Positions 1 to 8,106 of a DNA stretch of 56,068 bases are shown here, piece by piece. The position numbers were made by a program, and so were the translations under genes. Numbering within the stretch: the first letter of the stretch is position 1; each line of letters opens with the position of its first letter. The notes beneath the pieces were generated by a model, which saw nothing but the letters and a program-made list of their open reading frames with translations, searched no databases and had not been told where the DNA came from. The stretch covers positions 1-56,068 of the forward strand of contig NHBR02000148.1 in NCBI GenBank assembly GCA_002167435.2. The letters are read 5' to 3'. This stretch comes from Allomuricauda sp. TMED12 (GTDB taxonomy: Bacteria > Bacteroidota > Bacteroidia > Flavobacteriales > Flavobacteriaceae).

Positions 1-246
1 ATAGTCTTCGGCCTCATTCGAAAAACCGTCCTCGTCACCATGAGCACTTAAGTAGATTAAATCATATTTTTTGTCAGTTTGTAACACTTCTTTTAGCCTA
101 TCTCCATTTTCAATGTTGCTCATATCAACATTAAAATCATACAACTGAAGCTGCTCAAAAATATTTTGAGTCTCGCTTGTTTCATCTTTAGTCAGAAGAA
201 ATTTTAAAATCAATGCGTTTTGTTCTGGCATAAATAAAAGTTGCAT
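1..246 (-). CDS. N-terminal part of a possible CHAT/caspase-like protein, cut by window edge
   Basis: An open frame of 82 codons begins with ATG at 246 (a second ATG lies at 231) and runs off the left edge, so only the N-terminus is visible. The readable end has the pattern YDLIYLSAHGDEDGF: a hydrophobic strand followed by S-A-H-G. This is the form of the catalytic-histidine strand in caspase-fold and CHAT-domain proteins. The preceding stretch could be a Rossmann-like alpha/beta start. No catalytic cysteine can be checked because the rest lies outside the window. The family assignment is an inference from one short motif; a different alpha/beta protein is quite possible. Confidence 0.4.
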   Translation of the reverse strand, partial: MQLLFMPEQNALILKFLLTKDETSETQNIFEQLQLYDFNVDMSNIENGDRLKEVLQTDKKYDLIYLSAHGDEDGFSNEAEDY

Positions 247-376
247 TTAAAATTACCAAATATTGGGGACAGTAATGATCTTGTTACCCTCCAAAAAAAT
301 CGGAATGGCAGGAATTAGAAAAAATAATTTTAGTAATTGACAATCATTTATCTTTCGAGGTTCAAAGTGAAAATAC

Positions 377-1645
377 CTACTCATCCTCCTCATTTTGATT
401 AGCCCCGGGTAATTCCAAGGCTTTTACTGATTGAATTGCATTACCAGCAATTCCCTTTATCGACCCATACATATCGATGGTATTAGTTATAACCTTATCA
501 ATTTGCTTTTCACGTTGCTTCCATATTCGTTGCATAGACCGTTTTTCACTCTCCAAATCTGATTTCATTTGGGAAAACCCTTCCACAATGGCCTCGATTT
601 GCATACGAAAAGTAGTGCTAGTAAGGAAATCGTAAAGCATGCCCATTTTATCTCCTTTATTTTCCTGAATGGTCATAGCAAGGCTCAGTTGAATAATAGA
701 CTCACGCAATACAGCAGAAAGCCCTTTGAATTCTTCATAAGAACACACCCAAACGCCTTCCAATAATCCCATTCTATCCAAGCCAGAAGGCATTACCTCA
801 GTAACTAGTATCCCAATGTCAGCATCTTTATCCCTCATATCAGCTTTAAACTTCTCAATCCAACTAGCATGAAAATCTTTAGTTCGTTTACTCTCATAGT
901 ATATTTTCCCACAATTTTGACGAGTTCTAGTATTAACAACCTGAATGCAATCGGCTCCACGTGCTCCCTTTTTGACCTCATCAATACTGTCTAAAGGAAA
1001 TTTAGCGGCCAACCATTCCTCAATAGCTAATTCCTGTATCTCACCTTGTAGCTGCATAGAACCTTGCTCTTGCTTTCGCTTCATTTCCTCAGTCAACTTC
1101 TTTTGATCTTCAAGCTGCTTTTGAAGCTCTCGAAACTTTAGTTCGTTCTTTTCTTCTTCCGATTTTCGAATTTTATCTCGCTCACCAGCCAATACTTCAT
1201 TTAATTTCTTTTGAGCCTCGGCTTCGGTAGCCTCCTTTAATTCGGATTTTTCACGTTTTAGTTTCTCAATTTCTGCTTTGGAACGGTTCAACTCCTTTAC
1301 CTGTTCAGACTTCTCATTTAACTCTTTCTGCAATTCTATAAATTGTTCGGCCTGTTCTTCGGTAAGTTTAGCCTTGAGTTTTTCTTCGATAGCTCTTTTT
1401 TCTTCCTTTAATTGTTTTTCCAAACGCTCTTGAAATAACTCGTTTTCTATTTTTTTCTTTTCCTCAAACTCATGCTTAGCCTTGTCAAGTTTTACCTGTT
1501 CAGCTTCATATTTTCTCTTCTCATTAGCTAACTGAGTTTGATATTTTTGTTTAATCTCGTCTTCTAACTGGTGAGTAAGAATATCTTGAACATCGATGAA
1601 AGTTCCACAGTTAGGACATTTTATTTGGGTTGATTCTTTCTTCAT
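377..1645 (-). CDS. DUF2130 family coiled-coil protein
   Basis: The protein has about 422 residues and starts at ATG 1645; a GTG three codons upstream is less likely. Near the N-terminus it has CPNCG, half of a possible zinc-binding site. Residues of about 40-200 form a long, highly charged Lys/Glu coiled coil. The C-terminal part matches DUF2130: GARGADCIQ, then YYESKRTK, then DADIGILVTEVMPSG. The D...ESK pattern resembles the PD-(D/E)xK nuclease core, so a nuclease-like fold is possible, but activity is not established from sequence. It probably belongs to the chromosome flanking the element. Family call is firm, function unknown. Confidence 0.8.
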   Translation of the reverse strand: MKKESTQIKCPNCGTFIDVQDILTHQLEDEIKQKYQTQLANEKRKYEAEQVKLDKAKHEFEEKKKIENELFQERLEKQLKEEKRAIEEKLKAKLTEEQAEQFIELQKELNEKSEQVKELNRSKAEIEKLKREKSELKEATEAEAQKKLNEVLAGERDKIRKSEEEKNELKFRELQKQLEDQKKLTEEMKRKQEQGSMQLQGEIQELAIEEWLAAKFPLDSIDEVKKGARGADCIQVVNTRTRQNCGKIYYESKRTKDFHASWIEKFKADMRDKDADIGILVTEVMPSGLDRMGLLEGVWVCSYEEFKGLSAVLRESIIQLSLAMTIQENKGDKMGMLYDFLTSTTFRMQIEAIVEGFSQMKSDLESEKRSMQRIWKQREKQIDKVITNTIDMYGSIKGIAGNAIQSVKALELPGANQNEEDE

Positions 1646-1743
1646 ATTAATCACTTTTACAGCTATTCATAATTTAAGCCCATTCTAGTAAAATACATGA
1701 GATTTTTCGGGAATTTAAACCATAACAAATTGATTGTTTATGG

Positions 1744-2724
1744 CTAAAGCCCACCATTATTAAGTCCAAAATAATTTTTCCAAATCATGCCGTCTGTATT
1801 CGGCACCGCAACCCACAAAAGCCTTTTAGGTCTGGAACAGGCCACATATACTAAGCGCATCTCTTCTTTGTCTTTTCGCTTTTTAGACTCATCCAATTCG
1901 CAGTATTCTGGCGCTAAAAGAGTTGTGTAATTTTTTGTTGCCTTTTTCTTTAGAAATAATAGTACTGCATCAAAAGTTTGACCTTTTACTGAATGAATCG
2001 TACCCATATTAAAAGGCCATTCAGAACTCTCTTGTCGATGAAATAAGCCTTTTATAAAAACATTGGCTTTACCGGTATTAACCTCCAATTTTTTATAGCC
2101 ACTTTGCTCAAGAATAGGGTTTGTCTCATTAATCCATTCAAGTAAATTTTTGTTGTCTGTGACTGGTAGTAAATTAATAAAGTCAAACAACTCTGAACGG
2201 TATAATCGATAACCCTTGTCATTTAATTGTTTTCTTAAAAAAGATCTCGATATAAATGTCAAATCTTGGTTTTGTAACTTGTAATACCCTTTTTCTAGAA
2301 GTAGGAAAGACTCTTTGAATACACCTTTTTCCATCAAATACTTCCCATATACTAAATCTCGAACATAGTAATGATTATCCTTCCAAGGATGATTCTGTGA
2401 ATTATTTGAAGCCAGTTCAAAGTGTTCTTCTCCAAAACTTCTTCCTCTGAATAGAATTGCTGAATTATTGAGTTCTATTCCTAATTTGCCACATTTTTCA
2501 ATAAAACTATCCTTTATTGTTTGTATATCTTCCGCAGATTCGTATTCTTTGACTTCAGGGATACAAGGGTCAGTTTTTACATCAGCAATAGAAACAGATT
2601 CAACAGAACCAATTTGATTGAGTAATGAACAGATATTATCTGAACTTCTGCGATTTTCTTTCAATCCAATTTTAGTGTAATTTTCATTTTCATATTTTTT
2701 ATTAAAAAGATTAGTAAAAAGCAA
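1744..2724 (-). pseudogene. UvrD/Rep-type helicase, C-terminal fragment
   Basis: The fragment is about 326 codons with no credible start: the frame opens at a TTG (2724) and is open only to 2742. Its first recognisable block is LKENRRSSDNI, which corresponds to helicase motif IV. Later come TIHSVKGQTFDAVLL (motif V) and RLVYVACSRPKRLLWVAVP (motif VI). The Walker A, DEAD-like motif II and motif III halves, which normally fill the first 250 or so residues, are absent, and no frame upstream to 2860 encodes them. The break lies directly beside the integrase gene, so integration of the element into or next to this gene is the simplest explanation. The relation to defence helicases such as GajB is only a possibility. 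Confidence 0.75.
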
Positions 2725-2830
2725 AAATAAGCAAAACGATTAAACCCGTTGCTATACAATGCTTTATAAAACAGTAGTCTTAGTTTGGAACTCGGTGTCT
2801 GATAGGTTTTGGGCTTGAAAACACAAGGTT

Positions 2831-2867
2831 AGGTTACTAATTCGTTACCGATTGATAAAGGTAACTA
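2831..2867. repeat. Candidate integrase arm-type repeats
   Basis: AGGTTACTA (2831-2839) and AGGTAACTA (2859-2867) are near-identical direct repeats. Between them GTTACC (2844-2849) is the inverted partner of GGTAAC (2860-2865). They lie between the broken helicase and the integrase start, where arm-type sites for a tyrosine integrase would be expected. No core att sequence could be recognised. Function is inferred from position. Confidence 0.35.
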
Positions 2868-2963
2868 CATAGCTTAACTGTTTATATTTCAGTCTTTTGC
2901 ACCCTTTTTTACATTCCCTTGTAACTCAATGTAATTTAATTTTAAACATTAAACATTTGAGTT

Positions 2964-4289
2964 ATGGAACAGACAAAAAAGTCCACGTTCAAACTGCTTT
3001 TCTACCTGAAAAAGAACGAACTGAAAAAGAACGGTAATGCACCGATTATGGCACGTATTACCATTGATGGAACAGCTAAAACTTTGGGAACAAAGTTAGA
3101 AATTAACCCGAAAAATTGGGATTTAAAATACGGAAGAGTTGAGGGCAAGAGTGCCACCGCTTTGAACATTAACCAAAAGCTGGATAACGTACGGGGTCGT
3201 ATCGACAAGATTTACGAAGATATGCTGAAGCACGAGGGTTTTGCGACCGCACAGAAAGTAAAGCTCTCGTTTTTGGGTGTTGGTGTAATGGACGATGCCG
3301 TACTAAAAGTCTTTAAAGACCAAAATGAAGACTTTGAAAAAATGGTCGCTAAGGGAAAACGCTCTCAAAGCACGTATAGCAAATACAACACTGTTTACAA
3401 CCATCTTAGCGAATTTATAAGGGAGCGTTACCATCGGGACGATATGGCTTTCCGGGAACTCACTTCTGATTTTATTCGTGAGTTTGATTTCTTTCTTCGC
3501 ATTGATAAGGAATGTACCCATAATACGGTTTGGGTTTACACAATGCCAGTTATTGCTTTGGCAGAATTGGCTATTAAAAAAGGCTTGATACGGGATAATC
3601 CTTTTGAGGATTATGAAATCAGTATGGAAGAAACCGACCGCAGCTACCTTTTAAAAGAGGATGTAGAAACCTTAATGCTCCTGAAACCATCTAAGCCTCG
3701 ATATGAACTTGTAAAAGACCTTTTTATTTTCAGTTGCTTCACAGGGCTTTCTTACATAGACATTAAGAAACTGAAATGGAGCAATATCCAGTCTTTCTTT
3801 GATGGACACCAATGGATAATCAGCAGGAGAAAGAAATCAGATGTTGCCTCCAACGTCCGTCTTTTGGAAATCCCCAAACGCATCATTGAGAAATATCGTG
3901 GAGCTACAAGAAATGATTTTGTATTCCCAATGCCATCCAATGCGACTTGCAACACGCATATAGGTAAACTTATTGAGGAAGCGGGTATTGTTACAGAACA
4001 GAAAGTTACATTCCACACCGCCCGTCATACATTCGCCACAATGTTTTTGACCGAGGGTGTTCCGCTTGAAAGCCTTAGCAAAATGATGGGTCATAAGAAT
4101 ATTTCCACTACACAGATTTATGCTAAGATTACCAGCCAAAAAATCAGTAAGGATATGGATTTGGTTTCGCCTAAATTTAAGGCAATGGAAGATGCGTTTA
4201 TTATTAAAATGGAACGGGAAGAAATAGCATTATTGAATGAACATACAAACGCAGATAAAATTTACAATACCGAAGAAATTATGGTTTAA
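2964..4289 (+). CDS. int: Tyrosine recombinase / ICE integrase
   Basis: A 441-residue site-specific recombinase that would catalyse integration and excision of the element. It has an N-terminal arm-binding region (about 1-110), a SAM-like core-binding domain (about 120-225) and a C-terminal catalytic domain. Visible catalytic signatures are HTARH (about 350), GHKNISTT (about 375) and the nucleophile in QIYAK (about 385). Where most family members have Arg in TGLRxxD, this protein reads FTGLSYIDI, with Ser in place of Arg; the same kind of change is known in the CTnDOT integrase. It is the first gene inside the element, reading inwards, and is followed by a strong terminator. Confidence 0.95.
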   Translation: MEQTKKSTFKLLFYLKKNELKKNGNAPIMARITIDGTAKTLGTKLEINPKNWDLKYGRVEGKSATALNINQKLDNVRGRIDKIYEDMLKHEGFATAQKVKLSFLGVGVMDDAVLKVFKDQNEDFEKMVAKGKRSQSTYSKYNTVYNHLSEFIRERYHRDDMAFRELTSDFIREFDFFLRIDKECTHNTVWVYTMPVIALAELAIKKGLIRDNPFEDYEISMEETDRSYLLKEDVETLMLLKPSKPRYELVKDLFIFSCFTGLSYIDIKKLKWSNIQSFFDGHQWIISRRKKSDVASNVRLLEIPKRIIEKYRGATRNDFVFPMPSNATCNTHIGKLIEEAGIVTEQKVTFHTARHTFATMFLTEGVPLESLSKMMGHKNISTTQIYAKITSQKISKDMDLVSPKFKAMEDAFIIKMEREEIALLNEHTNADKIYNTEEIMV

Positions 4290-4320
4290 AAATTAGTGCA
4301 TTCTTTACTTATCAGATTGA

Positions 4321-4348
4321 AGCAGGATTTAACTATCCTGCTTTTTTT
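4321..4348 (+). terminator. Rho-independent terminator after int
   Basis: Perfect 8-bp stem AGCAGGAT / ATCCTGCT with a 6-nt loop, followed by a T run. It lies 31 bp after the integrase stop and separates int from the SSB/PRTRC operon. Confidence 0.9.
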
Positions 4349-4716
4349 ATGCCCTTACTTTTCGATTATTCCAACCTCTATTTCAGGCTCTCATAGCCTG
4401 GTCATTTATTCCATAAAAATTAGAACAGAATATTTCCACAATCAACCGGTAAAAAGGCAGCTAAGTTATAGCGGGCAGCCACCGCACACACCCACCAATA
4501 AAAAAAATGAATGAACGGTTTCCCCCTAAAGGAACCCCCATTAAATCATTTTTTTTCTTGGTTTTCGCTATTGCCCGCTTGGATTATCTGCTTTCTTTTT
4601 TCCGGTTTTTCTTTTGGAAAAAATTATGCGAAGCGAAGCGGAGCAAACCACAACAGGAAGCAGGAAACGAGAAAAGCGAACGTAACAAAATGTAAAACTT
4701 TTAAAACAGGACGATT
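4349..4716. other. Non-coding leader upstream of the SSB/PRTRC operon
   Basis: About 370 bp between the int terminator and ssb. The short open frames here do not look like genes: low-complexity Phe-rich translation and no ribosome-binding context. The stretch has a long T-rich tract near 4550-4610 and a purine-rich segment just before ssb. It probably holds the promoter of the operon, but no clear TTTG/TAnnTTTG pair was found. It lacks the 10-bp phased operator seen before other backbone operons. Confidence 0.4.
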
Positions 4717-5109
4717 ATGAACATTATCGGAAGACTGACAAAAAATGCGGAAGTACGCACATTGTCGAACGAAAAACAGGTAGTAAACTTTTCAGTAGCG
4801 ACCAATGAAAGCTACAAAAACAAGCAAGGTGAACGAATAGAGCAAACAACCTATTTCGATTGTGCCTATTGGATTTCTGCAAACGTGGCAAGCCTACTCA
4901 CAAAAGGCACTTTGGTAGAACTCACAGGCAGAATAAGCACAAGGGCGTGGATAGGCAAAAACGGCGAAGCACATTCGGGGCTGAACTTTCATACCTCTCA
5001 AATCAAACTGCACGGAGGTAGTAAGAGAGCCGAAACCATACAGGCTACTGCACAAGCCGAGAACAACAGCTTTACTGCACAGGGAGCAGATGACGACCTC
5101 CCATTCTAA
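4717..5109 (+). CDS. ssb: Single-stranded DNA-binding protein
   Basis: A 130-residue SSB. It begins MNIIGRLTKNAEVRTL and continues with an OB-fold core (VVNFSVATNESYKN, TYFDCAYW, LVELTGRIS), followed by a short flexible tail ending in the acidic tip DDDLPF. That tip is the usual docking site for partner replication and repair proteins. It would coat the single-stranded DNA made during conjugative transfer. First gene of a + strand operon with DUF932 and PRTRC genes. Confidence 0.95.
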   Translation: MNIIGRLTKNAEVRTLSNEKQVVNFSVATNESYKNKQGERIEQTTYFDCAYWISANVASLLTKGTLVELTGRISTRAWIGKNGEAHSGLNFHTSQIKLHGGSKRAETIQATAQAENNSFTAQGADDDLPF

Positions 5110-5153
5110 CAACGAGTATTCAATCATTTTTTAAACATCAAATTTTAAGCATT

Positions 5154-6227
5154 ATGGCACATAATATCAATTTCAACGAGAGAACAGGACGTTATTCATT
5201 TTTTAGCGTACAACAAAAAGCGTGGCACGGTTTAGGTCAAATCGTAGAACAATACCCGACAAGTGAGGAAGCAATCAAATACGCAGGGTTAGATTACGAA
5301 GTCGTAAAATCCCCACTATTTACCAAAGGTTCGGGCATTATCGAAACCACCAACGGCATAGAGATAGGCAGTAGCGAATTAGAAGTACCTAACTATTTCG
5401 CCAACATACGCACCGATAACAATGCAGTATTGGGCGTAGTCGGTAAGGATTACCATATCGTACAAAACCGTGAAGCCTTTAATTTCTTTGATGCCATTGT
5501 AGGCGGTGGCGAGGGCATTCTGTACGAAACCGCAGGAGCGTTAGGCAACGGAGAACGTGTTTTTATCACAGCCAAATTGCCCGACTATATCCGTGTAGGC
5601 AATGGCGATGATGTTACGGAAAAGTACATTTTCCTAACCACTTCGCACGATGGTAGCGGAAGTATCACAGCCGCATTTACGCCTATCCGTATTGTATGCC
5701 AAAACACGCTGAATGCTTCGTTACGCAGTATGACCAATGTAGTCCGTATCAAGCACACTTCGGGAGCAAAACAACGTATCGAGAACGCTCACAAGATTAT
5801 GGGACTTGCCAACACATTGAGCAACCAATTAGAGGGCATTTTCAACGAATGGGCAAAAGTAAAGGTAACAGACCGAGAAGTAAGAAAGCTAATACAGTTG
5901 GCACTTTGCCCAAATAAGGAAACGCTTGACCTAATCAAAAAAGGTGCGGAAGATGAAATTTCCACCGTGTTCAAAAATGTCGTTGAGGATGCTTTTGCGT
6001 ATGCTATGATAAGCGACACCCAACAAATGGACACTACCAAAGGTACGTTGTTCGGAGCGTACAATTCTGTGACAGGCTACTATCAGAATGTAAGGAGTTA
6101 CAAGAATGACGAAGCCAAGTTGCAGAGCATTGTATTGGGTGGTACTGCCCAACTCAAATCGCAGAAAGCATTTGAACTATGTACTGCATTTGCTCTGGAC
6201 GGTGCGGAAATCCTAAACCTTAATTAG
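5154..6227 (+). CDS. DUF932 (phage/plasmid-like TIGR03299) protein
   Basis: A 357-residue protein of the DUF932 family, common on phages, plasmids and ICEs. Family features are the N-terminal block FSVQQKAWHGLG, the central YHIVQNREAFNFFD, and the TTSHDGSGSITAAFTPIRIVCQNTL segment. The biochemical role of the family is unknown; it is often found beside SSB and recombination genes, as here. Full length and intact. Confidence 0.85.
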   Translation: MAHNINFNERTGRYSFFSVQQKAWHGLGQIVEQYPTSEEAIKYAGLDYEVVKSPLFTKGSGIIETTNGIEIGSSELEVPNYFANIRTDNNAVLGVVGKDYHIVQNREAFNFFDAIVGGGEGILYETAGALGNGERVFITAKLPDYIRVGNGDDVTEKYIFLTTSHDGSGSITAAFTPIRIVCQNTLNASLRSMTNVVRIKHTSGAKQRIENAHKIMGLANTLSNQLEGIFNEWAKVKVTDREVRKLIQLALCPNKETLDLIKKGAEDEISTVFKNVVEDAFAYAMISDTQQMDTTKGTLFGAYNSVTGYYQNVRSYKNDEAKLQSIVLGGTAQLKSQKAFELCTAFALDGAEILNLN

Positions 6228-6279
6228 ATAACCACAGGCTACCGCCTTAATCGGTGGTAGCCTATTATAAACAACAGCT

Positions 6280-6663
6280 ATGACAATGGAAACCTATAAA
6301 GCAACGCTGAAACACGACACAGGCAAAGTAACGCTGACAGTAGTATCACTTAGCGGAAAGCAGAGAGCAATACAGCAGATAACAGCCGTAGAGGGTTGTC
6401 CCGAATGTGCCATTGTGGATATAGTAAAGATTGATAACGATACAAAACAGCAGAATATGAAAGCAAAAACCATAGACGAAGCCAAAAGTATGGCTAAAGA
6501 AAAAAGCCTTGAAACGCAATACAGGGATGAAGCTATATACATCATCTATTGCAACAGAACAGAGTATTTCTATGTAGATATCGACAGCCTAATACGGCTT
6601 TGGGAACGGCTTATAGGCTACTATGAAAATGGAAAATACACCGATGCTGAAACTAATTCATAA
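6280..6663 (+). CDS. Hypothetical protein
   Basis: A 127-residue soluble protein starting MTMETYKATLKHDTG; a second ATG is two codons in. The N-terminal half looks like beta-strands (GKVTLTVVSLSGKQRAIQQI), with a CPEC pair (about 46-49) that could bind metal. The C-terminal half is alpha/beta and Tyr-rich. No family recognised. It sits in the SSB-PRTRC operon, 52 bp after DUF932 and 17 bp before the next gene, so co-expression with them is likely. Confidence 0.6.
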   Translation: MTMETYKATLKHDTGKVTLTVVSLSGKQRAIQQITAVEGCPECAIVDIVKIDNDTKQQNMKAKTIDEAKSMAKEKSLETQYRDEAIYIIYCNRTEYFYVDIDSLIRLWERLIGYYENGKYTDAETNS

Positions 6664-6680
6664 CACTTAAAGCAGATACA

Positions 6681-7019
6681 ATGGAAACGACAGCAATAGC
6701 CACAAAGTTTGTACGCTACGATGTTCCCGAATTGGAAACCCTGCAAAATGCAAAGGTTTACCTACTAAGGGAAAAACTGAACAAAAGCGACAAGTTGAGC
6801 CGAGCAGAAAAAAATTGGCTTGCGGAAGCAGTAAACCGAAATGCCTACTTCAAAAGAGCCGTACCCCTTATGGGTTATCGCTTCGGGTTTGAGGATATTT
6901 TGAAAACCTATGTAGTGAAGCAGTACGGCAGTTGGGCAGAATACAACGCCCCCGACAAAACAAGCCTTAGAAGTATTGTTTACGGCAGGATTGACCAAAT
7001 AGCGGAAATCACTAAATAA
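6681..7019 (+). CDS. Hypothetical protein
   Basis: A 112-residue protein, predicted mainly helical, with the segment KLNKSDKLSRAEKNWLAEAVN followed by YFKRAVPLMGYRFGFEDILKTYVVKQ. No signal peptide or membrane segment. I do not recognise a characterised family. Tight spacing to its neighbours (17 bp upstream, 14 bp downstream) places it in the SSB-PRTRC operon. Confidence 0.6.
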   Translation: METTAIATKFVRYDVPELETLQNAKVYLLREKLNKSDKLSRAEKNWLAEAVNRNAYFKRAVPLMGYRFGFEDILKTYVVKQYGSWAEYNAPDKTSLRSIVYGRIDQIAEITK

Positions 7020-7033
7020 GAATTAGAACAGGT

Positions 7034-7228
7034 ATGAAAATAACGGATTTGAACGGTTACGAAATTGAAGTAACCGACCTAAAAGAAGCTATCTGTATTG
7101 CCAAACGAAATACAGGGTATAGCCACGAGGACAAAAGTTTTTCAGACTTCGATAAAAGGCAAAATGCCTATTGGATGGACATATACGAGAAACTAAAAGC
7201 AATCAAAAAACGGTTAAACAACAATTAA
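7034..7228 (+). CDS. Small hypothetical protein
   Basis: A 64-residue protein, MKITDLNGYEIEVTDL at the N-terminus, then a charged helical region ending in KRLNNN. The aromatic and charged pattern (FSDFDKRQNAYWMDIYEKL) looks like real coding sequence. The gene is framed by close neighbours on both sides (14 bp and 12 bp). Function unknown. Confidence 0.55.
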   Translation: MKITDLNGYEIEVTDLKEAICIAKRNTGYSHEDKSFSDFDKRQNAYWMDIYEKLKAIKKRLNNN

Positions 7229-7240
7229 AATCAAAGAACG

Positions 7241-7843
7241 ATGAACACAAATTTTTTCAATCAGATACAGCAGTTGGACTTTACAGGAGTATTGCAACTG
7301 AACATTTCAAAAGGAATAGAAAGCAACCTAATCGTAACAGTATTGCTCAATAACGAACAATGCGGAGATAGTGCCAAAAACCTTATTCCCCCATTGACAT
7401 TTAACGCCACACCCCAAGAGTTTGACGAGGGATTTTTTGAACAGATTACCACACCTATACAAAAGGTATCGGGCTTAATGGTGGATATGGAAAAATTCTT
7501 AAAGCAATTGGAAGAAGTTAAAAAGCAATCGGCAATCGAGAAAGAAAAAGCAGAAAAGGAGAAAAAGGAAAAAGAAGCCAAAGACAAGAAATTTAAAGAT
7601 GCTATGGTAAAGGCTGACGAGTTGGAGAAAGAGGGCAAGTTCCGCGAAGCGTGGATGAAAGTACCCGATATAACGGAGTTTCCCGAAAAAGCGGACGAGA
7701 TACGCAAACGCAAAACTTCATTGTCCGACAAGTTCGCAACACCGAGCCTTTTCGGAGCAATGGAAGAAGCTACACCCGAACCGCCAAAGGTGGAAGAAGT
7801 TACTGCCGATTATCCTATTGATGAAGCGGACGAGGAAGAATAA
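7241..7843 (+). CDS. PRTRC system protein E
   Basis: A 200-residue protein recognised as PRTRC E by its N-terminal domain, MNTNFFNQIQQLDFTG and then LIVTVLLNN and LIPPLTFNATPQEFDEGFF. The middle (about 85-120) is an extremely charged Lys/Glu coiled coil, and the C-terminus is acidic. PRTRC (ParB-related, ThiF-related cassette) genes travel on plasmids and ICEs; the role of E is unknown. Here it opens the cassette, 28 bp before the ubiquitin-like PRTRC C gene. Confidence 0.85.
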   Translation: MNTNFFNQIQQLDFTGVLQLNISKGIESNLIVTVLLNNEQCGDSAKNLIPPLTFNATPQEFDEGFFEQITTPIQKVSGLMVDMEKFLKQLEEVKKQSAIEKEKAEKEKKEKEAKDKKFKDAMVKADELEKEGKFREAWMKVPDITEFPEKADEIRKRKTSLSDKFATPSLFGAMEEATPEPPKVEEVTADYPIDEADEEE

Positions 7844-7870
7844 AAGTGTTAACCCCAAAATTAGAAAGTT

Positions 7871-8089
7871 ATGTTATTAGCAACGCAATTAGAACGAGTT
7901 TTCATACTCAAAGACAAAGGACAGGACATCAGACTGACCGACCCAGAGCCACGTTGGAGCGTGGAAGCCGTAATGAATTTTTACGCCAATATGTACCCGA
8001 TTTTGACAACGGCAAAAGCATCTGCACCACAGATAAAAGACGATGCGGTAGAGTACAAATTTGAGAGCGTAATGGGTACGAAAGGTTAA
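7871..8089 (+). CDS. PRTRC system protein C, ubiquitin-like
   Basis: A 72-residue protein of the PRTRC C family, which is assigned to prokaryotic ubiquitin-like (beta-grasp) proteins. Visible elements are an N-terminal strand (TQLERVFIL), the LTDPEPRWSVEAVMNFYANMYP core, where the helix lies, and a final strand VEYKFESVMGTKG. The protein ends exactly on Gly, as expected for a ubiquitin-like modifier that is activated without processing, though only a single terminal Gly is present. E2-like and E1-like partners follow in the same operon. Conjugation to targets is an inference and not shown. Confidence 0.85.
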   Translation: MLLATQLERVFILKDKGQDIRLTDPEPRWSVEAVMNFYANMYPILTTAKASAPQIKDDAVEYKFESVMGTKG

Positions 8090-8106
8090 ACCAAAATTTT
8101 AAAACG

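Noticed and set aside
1744..2724. Gabija (GajB) helicase as part of a complete defence system
   Set aside because: Only the C-terminal helicase half is present and no OLD-type GajA gene is found next to it.
2725..2963. CTnDOT-type att core (GTAAnTTTGC)
   Set aside because: No match found; without the right end of the element, an att core cannot be defined.
4456..4476. Phased operator before ssb (two GGCAG)
   Set aside because: Spacing is 18 bp, out of phase with the 10-bp period, and no further units.
4349..4716. Small open frames (for example 4507-4695) as genes
   Set aside because: Overlapping frames with Phe-rich, low-complexity translation, no ribosome-binding context and no neighbour coupling.
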